Assembly: GCA_017622255.1 (NCBI GenBank)
Contig: JAGARL010000105.1
Span: 1-5,893 of the forward strand
Length of the DNA: 5,893 bases
Origin: Methanocorpusculum sp.
GTDB lineage: Archaea > Halobacteriota > Methanomicrobia > Methanomicrobiales > Methanocorpusculaceae
Reading direction: 5' to 3'
Shown: positions 4,373 to 5,893 of the stretch, one piece after another
Numbering within the stretch: the stretch's first letter is position 1
Layout of the letters: every line of letters begins with the position of its first letter
Program-made: the position numbers and the translations under genes
Notes under the pieces: model-generated
The model's database searches: none
Seen by the model: the letters and a program-made list of their open reading frames with translations, nothing else
Told to the model about the DNA's origin: nothing

Positions 4373-4789
4373 TTAGTATTCGCCGGAAACAACCCGAGTA
4401 TTCTTGCCCATCAGTTTTCCGCACTGGATTTTACCCATGACCAGAATATTATTTCCTCTGACCTCAGAAGAGATGACATCCTTTCTCAGGAAAACATCTC
4501 CTGTGCTGATAATCCGGTGAACCGATGCGCCGTCGCAGATGCGAAGCTCTCCGTCCTCTGCAATTAAGTCCCCTTCAATCACACATCCACGGCAGATGAC
4601 GCCTCCTTTGCAGGTGACATTGCCTTTCACATGGGACTCCGGGCACAGATAGATATTGCCGGATACCACAATGTCCTTCCAGAACTCAGTGCGCGGCGGC
4701 ACCAGAAAGTCTCCGTCGATTTTTACCGAACCCTCATAGTATGAGCCGCGTTCGGCCATGTGAAGTGTATCCTGTACAAATACTGCCAT
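4373..4789 (-). CDS. Bactofilin-like beta-helix protein (138 aa)
   Basis: ATG at 4789 has AGGGA (4795-4799) five bases upstream. From about residue 20 the protein is a run of short strands with regularly spaced hydrophobic and glycine positions (DGDFLV, VSGNIYLC, VKGNVTCKGGVICRGCVIEGDL, ISTGDVFL, EVRGNNILVMGKIQCGKL). This is the pattern of polymer-forming bactofilins or hexapeptide-type beta-helices. It has no acyltransferase histidine and no extra domain, so a scaffold or filament role fits better than an enzyme. Six cysteines (49, 60, 66, 69, 85, 123) are many for such a small cytosolic protein. It lies between the lipid gene and the flavoprotein gene in the same direction. Confidence 0.7.
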   Translation of the reverse strand: MAVFVQDTLHMAERGSYYEGSVKIDGDFLVPPRTEFWKDIVVSGNIYLCPESHVKGNVTCKGGVICRGCVIEGDLIAEDGELRICDGASVHRIISTGDVFLRKDVISSEVRGNNILVMGKIQCGKLMGKNTRVVSGEY

Positions 4790-4794
4790 ATCTA

Positions 4795-4836
4795 TCCCTG
4801 CTGTATGCTTAACTATTCCTTTTACTCCCTAATAAG
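4795..4836 (-). promoter_or_regulatory. Candidate promoter of the bactofilin-like gene
   Basis: Read on the minus strand, CTTATTAG (4829-4836) is a TATA-like box about 43 bases before the ATG, which predicts a transcript start near 4807 and a leader of about 18 bases with the SD AGGGA. The UbiA gene ends at 4852, so read-through from it is also possible. Confidence 0.35.
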
Positions 4837-4851
4837 TCCTCCTGCCTGCCG

Positions 4852-5700
4852 TTACCAAAGTCTTACGGCAGCGGCTGAGAGGAAGAAGACCAGGATTGCG
4901 GCAACCATTCCATACTTCATGTATGAAGCAGTTCTGGATGCGGAAACCTCCTCCGGTGTTCTGCAGGGCAGAACCTTTGCGGATGTGCGGAGGAGATAGA
5001 TATCCACTGCGAGAATACCTGCCGCGTAGAAGATGCCCCAGTGTACTGCCGGAATAAAAGCGGCGGCGGCCGCGGCAGTCATGCAGACAAATGCGGTAAC
5101 CGCTGATGCTCGCACGCCGATCAGCATCGGAAGCGTGTATGCACCGGATTTGCTGTCCTCTTCGATATCTTCCGCATCCTTTACTATCTCGCGGGAGAGA
5201 ATGCCGAGGAAGGTGACCAGGAACAAGGGGGCTGTCAGCAGGAAGGATTCCGGTCCTGCCGCCATTCCGCCGAAGAGGAAGACGCTTCCGGTAAGGTATG
5301 CCACACAGAGATTGCCGAGTAACGGCATCCGCTTGAAGCTGGTGGAGTACATAATCAGCAGCAGGATGTTTACCGCGGCAAGCAGCGGGCACCAGGGAAG
5401 TACCGGAAGCGAACAGAGGAAACCGACGGCAAAGAGCACCGCAGTGAATATGCCTGCCCCTTTTACCGTTGCCTCTCCGCGCGGAATCGGACGGTCCGGA
5501 CGGTTAATCCGGTCGATATCCGCATCGAAGCAGTCGTTTATGGTGTTTCCTGCTCCGCAGATGAGCGTAACGGAAAGGAAGAGCAGGACTGCTGTTAGGA
5601 TGTCAGTTCCGCCGGTAATCCAGAATGCAGCAGCCGCGGCAGCTCCGGCAGCGGCGGCGTTGACAGGCCGGGTGATTCGAAGATATCCTGATACTGACAT
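4852..5700 (-). CDS. UbiA prenyltransferase, likely digeranylgeranylglyceryl phosphate synthase (282 aa)
   Basis: The protein opens MSVSGYLRITRPVNAAAAG, the usual start of archaeal UbiA enzymes, so ATG 5700 is likely right. The first aspartate motif is NDCFDADID (N55, D56, D59, D63) followed by RINRPDRPIPRG. The second is KDAEDIEEDSKSGAYTLP (D175, D178, D182). These bind the Mg-diphosphate of the prenyl donor. About eight or nine hydrophobic helices span the membrane, and the length is normal for the family. The enzyme attaches the second geranylgeranyl chain to geranylgeranylglyceryl phosphate, making the core of archaeal ether lipids. Other UbiA activities (heme or quinone prenylation) are less likely in this context. 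No SD is visible before the start, so the mRNA may be leaderless or poorly initiated. Confidence 0.9.
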   Translation of the reverse strand: MSVSGYLRITRPVNAAAAGAAAAAAFWITGGTDILTAVLLFLSVTLICGAGNTINDCFDADIDRINRPDRPIPRGEATVKGAGIFTAVLFAVGFLCSLPVLPWCPLLAAVNILLLIMYSTSFKRMPLLGNLCVAYLTGSVFLFGGMAAGPESFLLTAPLFLVTFLGILSREIVKDAEDIEEDSKSGAYTLPMLIGVRASAVTAFVCMTAAAAAAFIPAVHWGIFYAAGILAVDIYLLRTSAKVLPCRTPEEVSASRTASYMKYGMVAAILVFFLSAAAVRLW

Positions 5701-5849
5701 AGATAAGTATGTATTGGGCAGTTCAAAGGAAAAAGTTGTTAGTACCGGTACGGGCTGTATTGTCCGCTGCTAAAAAAGGAGAATTTCTAACAACCACTAT
5801 TTTCAAAAAGACCACTTCTCCAAATCCAATATTTAGGATATGGTCCTGT
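5701..5849 (-). promoter_or_regulatory. Intergenic region upstream of the prenyltransferase gene
   Basis: No gene fits here. GTTGTTAG at 5735-5742 is inverted as CTAACAAC at 5787-5794, and a perfect GTACCGGTAC palindrome lies at 5742-5751. GGAGAA at 5778-5783 is inverted at 5816-5821. The run A5772-5777 reads as T6 on the minus strand and could terminate the upstream minus-strand gene. No convincing TATA box at the normal distance from ATG 5700 was found; GAAAATAG near 5800 on the minus strand is possible and would give a leader of about 75 bases containing the inverted repeat. Confidence 0.35.
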
Positions 5850-5893
5850 CTCACTTCTTAGCGTCAAGAGGATATTTCCACCGCGGGCGGCTC
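5850..5893 (-). CDS. Possible C-terminal end of an upstream minus-strand gene (partial)
   Basis: Read leftward from the window edge, one frame gives the tail SRPRWKYPLDAKK with TGA at 5852-5850, and a second gives EPPAVEISS with TGA at 5866-5864. Either could be the end of a gene transcribed toward the prenyltransferase. The first is listed because its basic tail looks more protein-like, but the visible part is too short to decide or to assign a family. Confidence 0.3.

Noticed and set aside
5033..5773. Plus-strand open frame of 246 codons opposite the prenyltransferase
   Set aside because: Antisense shadow rich in A, R and S. The minus strand carries both UbiA aspartate motifs.

Overview
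The window looks like a methanogenic archaeon, most plausibly a member of Methanomicrobiales such as Methanocorpusculum (inference). The basis is a UbiA-family prenyltransferase of the archaeal lipid type, an iron-sulfur flavoprotein with a compact cysteine cluster, strong Shine-Dalgarno (SD) sites together with TATA-like boxes, and moderate GC content. No rRNA, tRNA, CRISPR array or recognisable transposase is visible.

The left part (1-3550) is accessory DNA, probably a piece of an integrated virus, plasmid or other replicon. It opens with the last codons of a + strand gene (1-62). A gene-free stretch of about 430 bases follows. In it an inverted pair of 13-bp sequences and inward-facing octamer repeats flank a core that is about 74% AT, which resembles a replication origin. 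Three copies of TGTCATAC and a TATA-like box follow, just ahead of a compact operon of eight small + strand genes (491-2753). Nearly all of these are joined by ATGA or TGATG overlaps. The operon starts with two tandem ribbon-helix-helix-like proteins; the first has a GTG start and is easy to miss. It continues with three small proteins of unknown function, an HNH endonuclease with a C-terminal helix-turn-helix (HTH), an unknown 161-residue protein, and a 64-residue HTH-like protein. A hairpin with a T-tract closes it.

Next is a leader of about 170 bases (2754-2925) with two mutually exclusive hairpins and a possible SD-masking hairpin. It precedes a 163-residue acidic protein that appears to contain two copies of one beta-beta-alpha unit. 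A hydrophobic reading frame with no normal start codon begins out of frame at that gene's stop. A GC-rich hairpin marks the convergent junction near 3540.

The right part (3570-5893) looks like ordinary chromosome, all on the minus strand. In transcription order it holds the remnant of an upstream gene at the window edge, a prenyltransferase (likely digeranylgeranylglyceryl phosphate synthase, which makes archaeal membrane lipid), a bactofilin-like beta-helix protein, the iron-sulfur flavoprotein, and a small protein with two membrane helices.

Taken together, the accessory block suggests a DNA-binding and regulation module (RHH pair, HTH protein, repeated operator-like sites) beside a putative origin, plus one separately controlled, well-expressed protein. 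No complete known system can be named, and the centre of this block may be undescribed.
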